Below are positions 27,429 through 36,446 of a DNA stretch of 64,000 nt, in pieces. The notes below the pieces were generated by a model that ran no database searches, had not been told where the DNA came from, and saw only the letters and a list, made by a program, of their open reading frames with translations. How positions within the stretch are numbered: position 1 is the stretch's first letter; each line of letters begins with the position of its first letter. This DNA comes from Sulfitobacter sp. W027. GTDB taxonomy: Bacteria; Pseudomonadota; Alphaproteobacteria; Rhodobacterales; Rhodobacteraceae. The stretch spans positions 1,179,501 to 1,243,500 of the forward strand of contig NZ_CP083564.1 in NCBI RefSeq assembly GCF_025143985.1. The letters run 5' to 3'. A program made the translations under genes and the position numbers.

Positions 27429-28373
27429 ATGACGGATATTTCGGAACGAGAGGCCTGCACCAAGCGATGCTGGTGGCTGGGTGCCGGTGCCGGTTTGCTG
27501 GTGGCATTCCTAATGCTGGCCTTTGGCATCTGGGGGCTGTTGATGTCGATCCTGGCCGGTGTGCTGGTGGCGGTGATCGTGGGCTATCTGACGCTGACCC
27601 TACTGTGCAAAGACGTACCCGCCGCTGCCCCCCAAGACAGCACGCGCAGCGCGGCGGCTGCATCGGTCGCAGGGGCGCCGACGGCGTCGGGAAGCGTTTC
27701 CTCTGCCGTGGGTTCAGTCCCAGCTGGGGACGCCGGGATCGGGGCGGCGCGCAAGGCAAGCGCGCCGGTTGAACCTGCTGAGGAAACACCACCACAGGAG
27801 CCGACAGCGCCCGTGGCCGATACTGCTGCCGTTGAGGCGGCACCGGAACAGGTCGCCGCCAAAGCGGAAGAAGCTGTTGCTGTAGTGACGCCCCCGAAGG
27901 AGGCCGTCGAAACCCCTTCCGCGCCTTCCAAGGAAACACCGCCTCAGGAGCCGACAGCGCCCGTGGCCGATACCTCTGCCGTTGAAGCCGCGCCCGAACA
28001 GGTAATCGAGGCCGAAGAAGCGCCTGCTGTTGTGGAGACCCCGCAAGAGGTCGTCGAAGCGCCCGCGCCCACAGAGGCCGAACCCGCACCAGTGCCCGCG
28101 ACCGATAGCCATTCTACCGATGGCAAACCTGCGCTGCTCGACGCGCCGCGTGCGGGCGGGGCAGATGACCTCAAGCGCATCGGCGGCATCGGGCCGAAGT
28201 TGGAACAGACGCTGAATGAATTGGGCATCTACCATTTCGATCAGATCGCAGCACTTCAGGGGGATGAGATCGACTGGGTCGATTCCCGCCTGCGTTTTAA
28301 GGGCCGTATCCGGCGCGACGATTGGATCGGTCAGGCCAAAGCCCTTGCCAATGGCGGCAAGGCCGGGGTTTGA
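27429..28373 (+). CDS. Membrane-anchored Pro/Ala/Glu-rich protein with C-terminal HhH domain
   Basis: The protein has 314 residues, with GGGAGAGAAGGA before ATG 27429. Residues 14-58 form two adjacent hydrophobic segments (LGAGAGLLVAFLMLAFGIWG, LLMSILAGVLVAVIVGYL). A long disordered Ala/Pro/Glu/Val region follows and includes a 50-residue tandem duplication. Residues 233-314 (nt 28125-28370) are a domain paralogous to the NuoE C-terminus: DDLKRIGGIGPKLEQTL, IYHFDQIAAL and RFKGRIRRDDWIGQAKALA. The architecture suggests a tether that presents the HhH domain near the inner membrane next to complex I. The function is not established. Confidence 0.85.
   Translation: MTDISEREACTKRCWWLGAGAGLLVAFLMLAFGIWGLLMSILAGVLVAVIVGYLTLTLLCKDVPAAAPQDSTRSAAAASVAGAPTASGSVSSAVGSVPAGDAGIGAARKASAPVEPAEETPPQEPTAPVADTAAVEAAPEQVAAKAEEAVAVVTPPKEAVETPSAPSKETPPQEPTAPVADTSAVEAAPEQVIEAEEAPAVVETPQEVVEAPAPTEAEPAPVPATDSHSTDGKPALLDAPRAGGADDLKRIGGIGPKLEQTLNELGIYHFDQIAALQGDEIDWVDSRLRFKGRIRRDDWIGQAKALANGGKAGV
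27783..28082 (+). repeat. 150-bp in-frame tandem repeat in the HhH membrane protein
   Basis: Two units of 150 bp begin at 27783 and 27933. Both encode ETPPQEPTAPVADT, then A or S, then AVEAAPEQV. Near-identity is confined to about the first 75 bases, where the differences are mostly synonymous; the second halves have diverged. This is a recent coding duplication inside the disordered spacer and probably a length-variable site. Confidence 0.8.
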
Positions 28374-28389
28374 CAGAGCGACGAGAGAC

Positions 28390-28623
28390 ATGAGCGAAGC
28401 AGAAGACAGAGCGCTTGCCCGCAAGGGCCGCACCGCAGGGCTGGTCATTGCCGTGACCATGTGCTTGTGGCTGGCCATGCAATGGGCTGGCCCGGCGCTT
28501 GGCCTGCCGGGGCGTTATGCGCTGCTCTTCGACTTTGCTGCACTGGCTGCGCTTTTCTGGGCGCTGGTCGTGATATATCAAATGTGGCAGGCCCGCCGGG
28601 CCAGCCGTGAGAACCAAAGGTAG
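28390..28623 (+). CDS. DUF5337-like small membrane protein
   Basis: ATG 28390 ([15 protein letters not shown]) lies 16 bases after the previous stop with GAGAGAC upstream, giving 77 residues. There are two membrane segments: [20 protein letters not shown] and [20 protein letters not shown]. The protein ends in a basic cytoplasmic tail ([11 protein letters not shown]). Length, topology and position directly before nuoF match the DUF5337 family that I recall from Rhodobacterales nuo operons. The function is unknown; an assembly or accessory role at complex I is inferred from position. Confidence 0.8.
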   Translation: MSEAEDRALARKGRTAGLVIAVTMCLWLAMQWAGPALGLPGRYALLFDFAALAALFWALVVIYQMWQARRASRENQR

Positions 28624-28628
28624 GCATC

Positions 28629-29924
28629 ATGCTTCAGGACAAAGACCGCATTTTTACCAATATCTACGGCATGCATGACCGCACCCTGAAAGGCGCGCAG
28701 TCGCGGGGCCATTGGGATGGCACCGCCGGGATCATTCAAAAGGGCCGCGATTGGATCGTGGATCAGATGAAAGCCTCTGGCCTGCGGGGCCGGGGCGGGG
28801 CGGGCTTCCCAACGGGTCTGAAGTGGTCCTTCATGCCCAAGGAAAGCGATGGCCGCCCCTCCTATCTGGTGGTCAACGCCGACGAATCCGAGCCGGGCAC
28901 CTGCAAGGACCGCGAAATCATGCGCCACGATCCGCATACGCTGATCGAAGGCTGCCTGATCGCCTCTTTCGCGATGAACGCGCATACCTGCTATATCTAC
29001 CTGCGGGGCGAATACATCCGCGAGCGAGAAGCGTTGCAGACTGCGATTGATGAAGCCTATGAGGCGGGTCTGGTGGGCAAGAACGCCTCCAAATCCGGCT
29101 GGGACTTCGATATCTATCTGCACCATGGGGCAGGGGCTTACATTTGCGGCGAAGAAACCGCGCTGCTGGAAAGCCTCGAAGGCAAGAAGGGCATGCCCCG
29201 GATGAAGCCGCCGTTCCCTGCGGGCGCGGGCCTCTATGGCTGCCCGACCACGGTGAACAACGTCGAATCCATCGCCGTGGTGCCGACCATCCTGCGCCGT
29301 GGGCCGGAGTGGTTCGCGGGCTTTGGCCGCGCGAATAACGCTGGCACCAAGCTCTTTGCAATCTCGGGCCACGTCAATAACCCTTGCGTTGTTGAAGAGG
29401 CGATGAGCATCGGGTTTGAAGAGCTGATCGAAAAACATTGCGGCGGCATTCGCGGCGGTTGGGACAACCTAAAGGCCGTTATCCCCGGCGGCTCTTCGGT
29501 ACCGCTGATCCCCGGCAAAGACATGCGCGACGCGATCATGGATTTTGATTATCTGCGCGAACAGCGTTCCGGCCTCGGCACGGCGGCGGTGATCGTGATG
29601 GACAACTCAACCGATGTGATCAAAGCGATCTGGCGGCTGTCGAAGTTCTACAAACACGAAAGCTGTGGCCAATGTACGCCCTGCCGCGAAGGCACCGGCT
29701 GGATGATGCGTGTGATGGACCGTCTGGTGACCGGCGATGCGGAACCCGAAGAGATCGATATGTTGCTGGATGTGACCAAACAGGTCGAAGGGCACACGAT
29801 CTGCGCGCTTGGCGATGCGGCGGCTTGGCCGATCCAAGGTCTGATCCGCCACTTCCGGGACGAAATCGAAGACCGGATCAAACACAAACGCACGGGCCGT
29901 GTCAGCGCGGTCGCGGCAGAGTGA
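28629..29924 (+). CDS. nuoF: NADH-quinone oxidoreductase subunit F
   Basis: The protein has 431 residues. The NADH-binding region is [19 protein letters not shown], and the FMN site is [16 protein letters not shown] with [18 protein letters not shown]. The 4Fe-4S (N3) ligands are [13 protein letters not shown] plus the Cys of [12 protein letters not shown]. This is the 51-kDa subunit, which takes hydride from NADH to FMN and pairs with NuoE. It begins 5 bases after the DUF5337-like gene. Confidence 0.97.
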   Translation: MLQDKDRIFTNIYGMHDRTLKGAQSRGHWDGTAGIIQKGRDWIVDQMKASGLRGRGGAGFPTGLKWSFMPKESDGRPSYLVVNADESEPGTCKDREIMRHDPHTLIEGCLIASFAMNAHTCYIYLRGEYIREREALQTAIDEAYEAGLVGKNASKSGWDFDIYLHHGAGAYICGEETALLESLEGKKGMPRMKPPFPAGAGLYGCPTTVNNVESIAVVPTILRRGPEWFAGFGRANNAGTKLFAISGHVNNPCVVEEAMSIGFEELIEKHCGGIRGGWDNLKAVIPGGSSVPLIPGKDMRDAIMDFDYLREQRSGLGTAAVIVMDNSTDVIKAIWRLSKFYKHESCGQCTPCREGTGWMMRVMDRLVTGDAEPEEIDMLLDVTKQVEGHTICALGDAAAWPIQGLIRHFRDEIEDRIKHKRTGRVSAVAAE

Positions 29925-30063
29925 AACCCTGTGCGGCGGCAGGCCCGATGGCTTGACGCTTGGCACAGGAGCGGCGATAGCGGGCGCGTGTCAGGCGCGT
30001 CCGTCCACAACAGGCGCGGGGGCGGTCGGCAAAGCCGGGCCCAAGGCGCAGCGGAGTAGGTCT

Positions 30064-30390
30064 ATGAAATATGCTTTGACGGTTTTGACGGTCAGCGCTC
30101 TGCTGGCAGGCTGTGCCAATAATGGTGAGCGTGTTGCCTTTGACGGGCAGTATTTCAGCACCAAGCTGCGCAAGGTGGATGGCCAGCGCGACGTATTTCA
30201 GGTGACGGTCAAGGATGCCGGCAAATCCATCGACGGTGCACGCGCAGCGGCGCGCTATGAGGCGGTGAAATACTGCGTCGGCAACTACGGCAACTCTAAG
30301 ATCGACTGGACCTTTGGCCCCGATGCCCCGGCAAGCGCGCTGCGGTTCGATGGCGGGGCGCTGACCTTTCAGGGGCGCTGCCCTCAGTGA
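30064..30390 (+). CDS. Small lipoprotein in the nuo operon, unknown function
   Basis: ATG 30064 follows CGGAGTAGG, giving 108 residues. The signal peptide MKYALTVLTVSALLAGC ends in a lipobox (LLAGC). The mature part, about 90 residues, has FDGQYFSTKLRKVDGQRDVFQVTV and ARAAARYEAVKYCVGNYGNSKIDW, and two further cysteines (KYC, GRC) that could pair. The pattern of alternating strands and one helix suggests a small periplasmic domain. It lies 139 bases after nuoF; that gap shows no other feature. The function is not known. Confidence 0.78.
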   Translation: MKYALTVLTVSALLAGCANNGERVAFDGQYFSTKLRKVDGQRDVFQVTVKDAGKSIDGARAAARYEAVKYCVGNYGNSKIDWTFGPDAPASALRFDGGALTFQGRCPQ

Positions 30391-30473
30391 TCGCATCGGC
30401 GACATATCGCGGGGCTGCGGCCCATGGGGGCGGTGATATTGAATATCATACCCCCCGAACTCCATCTGTCAGA

Positions 30474-30490
30474 CGGGCCGTTCCGGCCCG
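30474..30490. other. Short GC hairpin ahead of the DUF5333 gene
   Basis: CGGGCC (30474-30479), loop GTTCC, GGCCCG (30485-30490), located 7 bases before the AAGGAG of the next gene. A further AT-rich palindrome (TGATAT-TGA-ATATCA) lies about 40 bases upstream. No U tract follows. They may shape mRNA stability or translation inside the operon. Confidence 0.55.
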
Positions 30491-30510
30491 CTGCATGAAG
30501 GAGAATTGAT

Positions 30511-30921
30511 ATGCGCACCCTAATGATCGCCGTGATGGGCCTGAGCCTGACCGCTGCAACCGTGACACCGGCTGCCGCCAAACCGCCGCTGCGCGAAGTG
30601 GCCGCGATTGACGACGCGCTCTTGGACATGGGCGTGGCCGACATCATCCGGAAAAACTGCCCCGACATCAGTGCGCGGATGCTGCGCGCGGTCAAGATGG
30701 CATGGGACTTGAAGGGCAAGGCAGGCGATCTGGGCTACTCCGACGCCGAGATCGACGCCTATATTGATAGTGACGCTGAAAAAGCGCGCATGAGAGCGCG
30801 GGGCGCCGCGTTTTTCAAGGCCAAGGGGGTCGATACTTCGGACCCGCAAAGCTATTGTGCGCTTGGACGCGAAGAGATTCAAAAATCGAGCCGGATCGGT
30901 TCGTTACTGAAGGCAAAGTGA
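30511..30921 (+). CDS. DUF5333-like secreted protein
   Basis: The protein has 136 residues, with AAGGAGAA spaced 7 bases before ATG 30511. The signal peptide is [23 protein letters not shown], followed by [19 protein letters not shown]. The mature part is helical with two cysteines ([16 protein letters not shown]), a basic-acidic middle ([20 protein letters not shown]) and a [15 protein letters not shown] turn. This matches the DUF5333 family as I remember it from Rhodobacterales. It should be periplasmic; its function is unknown. The nuoG gene starts 4 bases downstream. Confidence 0.82.
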   Translation: MRTLMIAVMGLSLTAATVTPAAAKPPLREVAAIDDALLDMGVADIIRKNCPDISARMLRAVKMAWDLKGKAGDLGYSDAEIDAYIDSDAEKARMRARGAAFFKAKGVDTSDPQSYCALGREEIQKSSRIGSLLKAK

Positions 30922-30925
30922 GCTT

Positions 30926-32941
30926 ATGAGCGATATCCGCAAGATCATCATCGACGGTAAAGAAGTCGAAGTCGAAGGGGCGATGACGCTCATTCAGGCC
31001 TGCGAGCAGGTCGGCATTGAAGTGCCGCGCTTCTGTTACCACGAGCGTCTGTCGATTGCCGGTAACTGCCGGATGTGTCTTGTGGAAGTCGTCGGCGGGC
31101 CGCCCAAGCCCGCCGCCTCCTGCGCCATGCAGGTGCGCGACCTGCGCCCCGGCCCCGAGGGCCAGCCGCCGGTGGTGAAAACCAACTCGCCGATGGTCAA
31201 AAAGGCCCGCGAGGGCGTGATGGAGTTCCTGCTCATCAACCACCCGCTCGATTGCCCGATCTGCGATCAGGGCGGTGAGTGTGACCTGCAGGATCAGGCG
31301 ATGGCCTACGGCGTCGACTTCTCGCGCTACCGCGAGCCCAAGCGGGCCACCGAAGACCTTGATCTTGGCCCGCTGGTTGAGACCCATATGACCCGCTGCA
31401 TCTCCTGCACCCGCTGCGTGCGCTTCACGACCGAGGTCGCGGGCCAGCATGTCATGGGCCAGACGGGCCGGGGCGAGGATGCGGAGATCACGACCTATCT
31501 CGGCTCTCTGATCGACAGCAACTTGTCGGGCAATATCATTGATCTTTGCCCCGTCGGCGCGCTGGTTTCCAAGCCCTACGCCTTCACCGCGCGTCCGTGG
31601 GAACTCAGCAAGACCGAGAGCATCGACGTGATGGATGCGCTTGGCTCCAACATCCGAGTGGATACCAAGGGGCGCGAAGTCATGCGCTTCCTGCCGCGCA
31701 ACCATGACGGCGTGAACGAAGAGTGGATTTCCGACAAGACGCGTTTTGTCTGGGACGGTCTGCGCCGCCAGCGTTTGGACACACCTTATATCCGCGAGAA
31801 CGGCAAGCTGCGCAAAGCAAGCTGGCACGAAGCGCTGAACGCCGCCGCCACCGCGATGAAGGGCAAGAAACTGGCCGGTCTGGTCGGTGATCTGTCCTCG
31901 GTCGAGGCCGCCTTTGCGCTGAAAGAGTTGATTGAAGGGCAGGGCGGTGTCGTCGAATGCCGCACCGATGGCGCGAAGCTGCCTGCGGGCAACCGCTTTG
32001 GCTATGTCGGCAACGCGCGGATTGAGGATCTGGACAACGCCAAGATGGTCCAGCTGATTGGCTGCAACCCCGCGGTCGAAGCCCCGGTGTTGAACGCGCG
32101 TATCCGTAAGGCTTGGAGCAAAGGCGCTGAGATTGGCCTGATCGGCGAAGCGGCGGACCTGACCTATCCGCATCACCATCTGGGCAATGACCGTGCCACG
32201 CTCGACAAGTTGATGGGCAGTGACTTTGACGAAGTGCTGGAGCAGCCTTCGGTGATCGTCGTCGGCCAAGGCGCACTGCGCGAAGCTGATGGCGCTGCGG
32301 TTCTGGCGAAAGCTATGGAACTGGCCGAGAAGACCAAAAGCAAGCTGATGATCTTGCACACCGCCGCGTCGCGTGTCGGCGCGATGGACATCGGTGCCAC
32401 GGCGGAAAACGGCATGGATAATGTGGCCGGGGCCGAGGTGATCTATAACCTCGGTGCGGATGAGGTCGAGATTGGCGCTGGTCCCTTCGTGATTTACCAA
32501 GGCAGCCACGGCGACCGTGGTGCCCACCGCGCCGACATCATTCTGCCGGGTGCCGCCTATACGGAAGAGCCTGGGTTGTTCGTAAACACCGAAGGCCGCC
32601 CTCAATTGGCGCAGCGCGCAGGTTTCGCTCCGGGGCAAGCCAAGGAAAACTGGGCGATTCTGCGGGCGCTCTCGGCTGAACTGGGCGCGCAGTTGGGCTA
32701 TGATTCCATCGCGCAGCTGCGCCGCAAGCTGACAAAGGCCGTACCGCATCTGGCGGATGTCGATGTGGTGCCGGAAAACGAATGGAACGCACTGCCCGCA
32801 GGCAAATTGGGCGATGCGTCCTTTGCGCCTGCAGTGCGCGACTTCTATCTCTCCAACCCAATCGCGCGGGCCAGCCAGTTGATGGCAGAACTGTCGGCAC
32901 TGGCCGCCGCGCGTCGGGCTGAACCGATGGCGGCGGAGTGA
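30926..32941 (+). CDS. nuoG: NADH-quinone oxidoreductase subunit G
   Basis: The protein has 671 residues. The N-terminal ferredoxin-like 2Fe-2S motif is [19 protein letters not shown] plus a later Cys. The next motif ([19 protein letters not shown]) includes the His-Cys3 cluster N5 region, and [10 protein letters not shown] with a later Cys in DLCPVGAL forms the N4 site. A molybdopterin oxidoreductase-like domain without cofactor follows. This is the 75-kDa electron-wire subunit. Its TGA overlaps the GTG of the next lipoprotein gene (GTGA). Confidence 0.96.
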   Translation: MSDIRKIIIDGKEVEVEGAMTLIQACEQVGIEVPRFCYHERLSIAGNCRMCLVEVVGGPPKPAASCAMQVRDLRPGPEGQPPVVKTNSPMVKKAREGVMEFLLINHPLDCPICDQGGECDLQDQAMAYGVDFSRYREPKRATEDLDLGPLVETHMTRCISCTRCVRFTTEVAGQHVMGQTGRGEDAEITTYLGSLIDSNLSGNIIDLCPVGALVSKPYAFTARPWELSKTESIDVMDALGSNIRVDTKGREVMRFLPRNHDGVNEEWISDKTRFVWDGLRRQRLDTPYIRENGKLRKASWHEALNAAATAMKGKKLAGLVGDLSSVEAAFALKELIEGQGGVVECRTDGAKLPAGNRFGYVGNARIEDLDNAKMVQLIGCNPAVEAPVLNARIRKAWSKGAEIGLIGEAADLTYPHHHLGNDRATLDKLMGSDFDEVLEQPSVIVVGQGALREADGAAVLAKAMELAEKTKSKLMILHTAASRVGAMDIGATAENGMDNVAGAEVIYNLGADEVEIGAGPFVIYQGSHGDRGAHRADIILPGAAYTEEPGLFVNTEGRPQLAQRAGFAPGQAKENWAILRALSAELGAQLGYDSIAQLRRKLTKAVPHLADVDVVPENEWNALPAGKLGDASFAPAVRDFYLSNPIARASQLMAELSALAAARRAEPMAAE

Positions 32942-33321
32942 GAACAATGGCGCTGGCCCCCTTGATGCTGCTGGCCGCCTGCGAACCGCAGGTGCCGGTG
33001 GCCGAGGATTTTATCCCCGACTACAAAGGGGTTGAAACCCAGCTTTTGGATGGTGATTTGGTGCAGTTTAACGTGGCCATGACCAAGGCGTTGTCGAACC
33101 AAGACGTGTCAGATTACGCCGAATGTGCCGCCGCGCAATATACGCTGATCCGGGGCTATGGTTTTGCACGTCATGTGCGGACAAATGTCACCGAAGAGGG
33201 TGGCATATGGCGGGCAGATGCTGTTTACACAATCTCGCCGAGCCTGCCGAAAGGCTTGAAGACAATTGATGCCGAAGTGACTGCGTTTCAATGCGCGGAA
33301 CGCGGCATTCCGACGGTGTGA
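32938..33321 (+). CDS. Putative lipoprotein coupled to nuoG and nuoH
   Basis: The GTG at 32938 overlaps the nuoG stop by 4 bases, giving 127 residues. The N-terminus [15 protein letters not shown] is a short lipoprotein signal with lipobox LLAAC. The mature domain has [40 protein letters not shown] and a C-terminal [11 protein letters not shown], with two Cys that may form a disulfide. The alternating pattern resembles small periplasmic alpha/beta domains, but I recognise no family. It ends 6 bases before nuoH, so it is surely on the complex I transcript. Confidence 0.78.
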   Translation: MRTMALAPLMLLAACEPQVPVAEDFIPDYKGVETQLLDGDLVQFNVAMTKALSNQDVSDYAECAAAQYTLIRGYGFARHVRTNVTEEGGIWRADAVYTISPSLPKGLKTIDAEVTAFQCAERGIPTV

Positions 33322-33327
33322 GGACTT

Positions 33328-34368
33328 ATGGCTGATTTCTTTTACAACACCGGGCTGGGCATCGCCCTGCTGACGGTTGGGCAGGTTTTGCTGCTGGTTG
33401 TACCGCTTTTGCTGGCGCTGGCCTTCCTCATGTATGCCGACCGCAAGATCTGGGCCGCCGTGATGATGCGCCGCGGCCCCAACGTCGTGGGTGTCTTCGG
33501 CCTGCTGCAAAGTTTCGCGGACTTCCTCAAGTATATCGTGAAAGAAGTGGTGGTGCCCGCGGGGGCTGACAAAGGGGTCTTCTTCCTTGCGCCGATGATT
33601 TCTTTCGTCATGGCGATGATTGCTTGGGCGGTGATCCCCTTTAACGAAGGCTGGATCCTGTCGGACATCAACGTGGCAATCCTCTATGTTTTCGCTGTCT
33701 CCTCTTTGGAGGTGTACGGCGTGATCATGGGCGGTTGGGCGTCGAACTCGAAATACCCGTTCCTAGGGAGCCTGCGATCCGCCGCGCAGATGATCTCTTA
33801 CGAAGTCTCGATCGGTCTGATCATCATCGGCGTGATCCTCTCGACCGGGTCAATGAACTTCTCGTCCATCGTGGCGGCACAGGATGGCGACTGGGGCTTG
33901 TTCAACTGGTACTTCCTGCCGCACTTCCCGATGCTGATCCTGTTCTTCATCTCGGCGCTGGCGGAAACCAACCGCCCACCGTTCGACCTGCCGGAAGCAG
34001 AATCGGAACTGGTGGCAGGCTATCAGGTGGAATACTCCTCCACGCCCTTCCTGCTCTTCATGATTGGCGAGCTGGTGGCCGTGGTGCTGATGTGCGCGCT
34101 TGTGTCGCTGATGTTCTTCGGTGGCTGGCTGTCTCCGGTGCCGTTCCTGCCCGATGGCTTCTTCTGGATGTTCGTCAAGATGCTGATGGTCTTCTTCATG
34201 TTCTCCATGGTGAAGGCGATCACGCCACGCTACCGCTATGACCAGCTGATGCGTCTGGGGTGGAAAGTCTTCTTGCCGTTCTCGCTGTTCTGGGTGGTCT
34301 TCGTGGCCTTTGCTGCAAAATTCGATTGGTTCTGGGGTATCTATGCCCGTTGGACCGTAGGGGGCTGA
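33328..34368 (+). CDS. nuoH: NADH-quinone oxidoreductase subunit H
   Basis: The protein has 346 residues and about eight to nine membrane helices. Conserved parts are [33 protein letters not shown], the loop [20 protein letters not shown] with its acidic cluster, and [14 protein letters not shown]. NuoH forms the membrane wall of the quinone channel and the first part of the proton path. It follows the lipoprotein by 6 bases and precedes nuoI by 1 base. Confidence 0.97.
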   Translation: MADFFYNTGLGIALLTVGQVLLLVVPLLLALAFLMYADRKIWAAVMMRRGPNVVGVFGLLQSFADFLKYIVKEVVVPAGADKGVFFLAPMISFVMAMIAWAVIPFNEGWILSDINVAILYVFAVSSLEVYGVIMGGWASNSKYPFLGSLRSAAQMISYEVSIGLIIIGVILSTGSMNFSSIVAAQDGDWGLFNWYFLPHFPMLILFFISALAETNRPPFDLPEAESELVAGYQVEYSSTPFLLFMIGELVAVVLMCALVSLMFFGGWLSPVPFLPDGFFWMFVKMLMVFFMFSMVKAITPRYRYDQLMRLGWKVFLPFSLFWVVFVAFAAKFDWFWGIYARWTVGG

Positions 34369-34369
34369 T

Positions 34370-34864
34370 ATGGCACAGATGGATTACACCCGCGCCGCGA
34401 AATACTTCCTGCTGGCTGACTACGCCAAGGCGTTCATGTTGGGGATGCGCTATTTCTTTGCGCCGAAAACCACTATTAACTACCCGCATGAGAAGGGGCC
34501 ACTGTCGCCCCGTTTTCGTGGTGAGCATGCGTTGCGCCGCTATCCCAATGGCGAAGAACGTTGCATCGCTTGCAAACTGTGTGAAGCGATCTGCCCCGCG
34601 CAGGCCATCACAATCGACGCCGAAGCGCGCGAAGACGGCAGCCGCCGCACCACGCGCTATGACATCGACATGACCAAATGCATCTACTGCGGTTTCTGCC
34701 AGGAAGCCTGCCCGGTGGATGCCATTGTCGAAGGCCCGAACTTCGAGTTCTCGACCGAGACCCGCGAAGAGCTTTACTACGACAAGGCCAAACTGCTGGA
34801 CAACGGCGACCGTTGGGAATCAGAAATCGCCCGTAACCTCGAAATGGATGCACCCTACCGATGA
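34370..34864 (+). CDS. nuoI: NADH-quinone oxidoreductase subunit I
   Basis: The protein has 164 residues, the usual size. Two 4Fe-4S ferredoxin motifs are present: [16 protein letters not shown] and [16 protein letters not shown] (clusters N6a and N6b). The segment [20 protein letters not shown] is the conserved lead-in and [20 protein letters not shown] the conserved tail. It links NuoG to NuoB. Its stop overlaps the next start by 4 bases (ATGA). Confidence 0.97.
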   Translation: MAQMDYTRAAKYFLLADYAKAFMLGMRYFFAPKTTINYPHEKGPLSPRFRGEHALRRYPNGEERCIACKLCEAICPAQAITIDAEAREDGSRRTTRYDIDMTKCIYCGFCQEACPVDAIVEGPNFEFSTETREELYYDKAKLLDNGDRWESEIARNLEMDAPYR

Positions 34865-35277
34865 GTGATCCAACAAACCCCTTTGATGCGATGATGAAAC
34901 AGGCGCAGGAAATGGCAAAAGCCTTTCCGGCAATGGATGCCTTTTCGCCCAAAGGGTTTGAGGCGATGATGGGCACTATGCCTAAGGAAATGATGGATTT
35001 CTGGTTCGGCGACACGGTCAACAAAGGCGGTCTTGATGCCCGCACGCGGCTGCTGCTGACACTGGCCGGGCTGACCATGCAGGGCGCGCAGAATGATGTG
35101 GGCGTCCGCCAGACGGTGCGCCACGCGCTCGAAGCGGGCGCCACGAAACAACATATCGTCGAGACCATCGGCCAGATGTCGGCCTTTGCCGGTATTCCGG
35201 CGATGACCCGCGCGCTGGAACTGGCGCAATCGGTGCTGGACGAGAACAAAGACACCAAGAAGGAAGACGGCGCATGA
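34861..35277 (+). CDS. Carboxymuconolactone decarboxylase-like protein in the nuo operon
   Basis: The protein has 138 residues and overlaps nuoI and nuoJ by 4 bases on each side. The C-terminal 80 residues are CMD/AhpD-like: [38 protein letters not shown] and [14 protein letters not shown]. There is no cysteine at all, so the CxxC redox pair of AhpD is absent. The N-terminal 50 residues are Met/Phe-rich ([19 protein letters not shown]). An enzyme role is doubtful; a structural or assembly helper is possible. Tight coupling makes coregulation with complex I certain. Confidence 0.82.
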   Translation: MSDPTNPFDAMMKQAQEMAKAFPAMDAFSPKGFEAMMGTMPKEMMDFWFGDTVNKGGLDARTRLLLTLAGLTMQGAQNDVGVRQTVRHALEAGATKQHIVETIGQMSAFAGIPAMTRALELAQSVLDENKDTKKEDGA

Positions 35278-35876
35278 CGGTCTTTTCATTTTACCTCTTC
35301 GCGATCAGCGTCATCACTGGCGGCCTGTTCACGGTGATCAGCCGCAACCCGGTACATTCGGTGCTCTGGTTGATCCTGTCGTTCCTCTCGGCAGCGGGGC
35401 TATTCGTCCTGCTAGGCGCGGAATTCGTGGCGATGCTGCTGGTGATCGTCTACGTCGGAGCGGTGGCGGTACTGTTCCTCTTCGTCGTGATGATGCTCGA
35501 TGTGGATTTTGCCGAGCTGAAAGCCGAGATGGCGCGCTACATGCCGCTGGCGCTGTTGATCGCACTAGTGATCCTGATGCAGTTCGTCATGGCTTTTGGT
35601 GCATGGGAGCAGAGCGAAGCGGCCGAGAGCCTGCGCGCCAATGCGATTGACCCCACCCGGTTCAACACCGAAGCGCTCGGGCTATTGCTCTATGACCGCT
35701 ATTTCCTGCTGTTCCAGCTGGCGGGTCTGATCCTGCTGGTGGCGATGATCGGCGCGATCGTGCTGACACTGCGTCACCGTAAGGACGTGAAGCGCCAAGA
35801 CGTGGTGGCGCAGATGATGCGCAACCCGGCCAAGGCGATGGAATTGCGCGATGTGAAGTCGGGGCAGGGCCTGTAA
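35274..35876 (+). CDS. nuoJ: NADH-quinone oxidoreductase subunit J
   Basis: The protein has 200 residues and starts within the upstream stop (ATGA). Five membrane helices are visible, including the pi-bulge helix region [20 protein letters not shown], and a conserved start ([39 protein letters not shown]). It is a membrane-arm subunit next to NuoK. A gap of 260 bases to nuoK follows, the longest in the nuo operon; it holds two hairpins and a 25-codon frame. Confidence 0.96.
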   Translation: MTVFSFYLFAISVITGGLFTVISRNPVHSVLWLILSFLSAAGLFVLLGAEFVAMLLVIVYVGAVAVLFLFVVMMLDVDFAELKAEMARYMPLALLIALVILMQFVMAFGAWEQSEAAESLRANAIDPTRFNTEALGLLLYDRYFLLFQLAGLILLVAMIGAIVLTLRHRKDVKRQDVVAQMMRNPAKAMELRDVKSGQGL

Positions 35877-35881
35877 TCACC

Positions 35882-35928
35882 GGAATTTTTTGAAAATTCC
35901 GTCGCCGGTTTCTTTGAAAGAAAACGGC
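35882..35928 (+). other. Tandem stem-loops after nuoJ
   Basis: Hairpin 1: GGAATTTT (35882-35889), loop TTG, AAAATTCC (35893-35900). Hairpin 2: GCCGGTTTCTTT (35904-35915) against AAAGAAAACGGC (35917-35928) with one mismatch and a minimal centre. No U tract follows and nuoK lies downstream on the same strand, so these are more likely mRNA processing or stabilising structures, or partial attenuators, than full terminators. Confidence 0.7.
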
Positions 35929-35956
35929 TGAACCAAGAGAGAAAAGGGACGTCGTG

Positions 35957-36034
35957 ATGTCGAGAACAACAATCGTGGTACTGGTCGTGGTGTTGATCGT
36001 CGTGTTTTTCGGCGGCTACAGCTTTATCGGCTAA
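35957..36034 (+). CDS. 25-residue single-span membrane peptide between nuoJ and nuoK
   Basis: ATG 35957 has AAAAGGGAC upstream with good spacing. The peptide MSRTTIVVLVVVLIVVFFGG plus five residues is a basic N-terminus followed by one hydrophobic helix, the profile of known small membrane proteins. It does not overlap its neighbours. The frame's composition is plainly that of a transmembrane helix, but its shortness leaves doubt. A stabilising micro-subunit of the membrane arm is one speculative role. Confidence 0.5.
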   Translation: MSRTTIVVLVVVLIVVFFGGYSFIG

Positions 36035-36136
36035 AACCCGGCAATCCCGGTGGCAGCCGGGGCAAAGTGATACTAAAAGCCCCACCAAATGGGGCGCGAC
36101 CAAAGCCCATTAAGGGGCGGGAACGTAAGGGACGAC

Positions 36137-36442
36137 ATGATCGGACTTGAGCATTACCTGACGGTAGCGGCAACGCTGTTTGTCATCGGCATCTTCGGGC
36201 TATTCCTGAATCGCAAGAACGTGATCATTCTGCTGATGAGCATCGAATTGATGCTGCTCGCGGTGAACATCAACCTCGTCGCCTTCTCCAGTTTCCTTGG
36301 TGATCTGACGGGGCAGGTGTTTACGCTTTTCGTACTCACCGTCGCCGCCGCCGAGGCCGCCATTGGCCTCGCCATTCTGGTCTGTTTCTTCCGCAACCGT
36401 GGCTCGATCGCGGTGGAAGATGTCAACGTGATGAAGGGCTGA
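36137..36442 (+). CDS. nuoK: NADH-quinone oxidoreductase subunit K
   Basis: ATG 36137 ([18 protein letters not shown]) follows AAGGGA and gives the canonical 101 residues; an upstream in-frame ATG at 36089 would add an unlikely leader. Three membrane helices carry the conserved glutamates in [17 protein letters not shown] and [14 protein letters not shown], needed for proton transfer. It is a membrane-arm subunit, followed after 4 bases by nuoL. Confidence 0.97.
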   Translation: MIGLEHYLTVAATLFVIGIFGLFLNRKNVIILLMSIELMLLAVNINLVAFSSFLGDLTGQVFTLFVLTVAAAEAAIGLAILVCFFRNRGSIAVEDVNVMKG

Positions 36443-36446
36443 GGCA

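Noticed and set aside
29953..29981. TTGACG-17-GATAGC as a promoter between nuoF and the lipoprotein gene
   Set aside because: The -10 match is poor, the region is GC-rich and the operon context does not require a start here.
30815..32947. 710-codon minus-strand frame opposite nuoG
   Set aside because: It is a mirror of the conserved nuoG sequence, rich in Gln/His/Arg, without a start signal or family motif.
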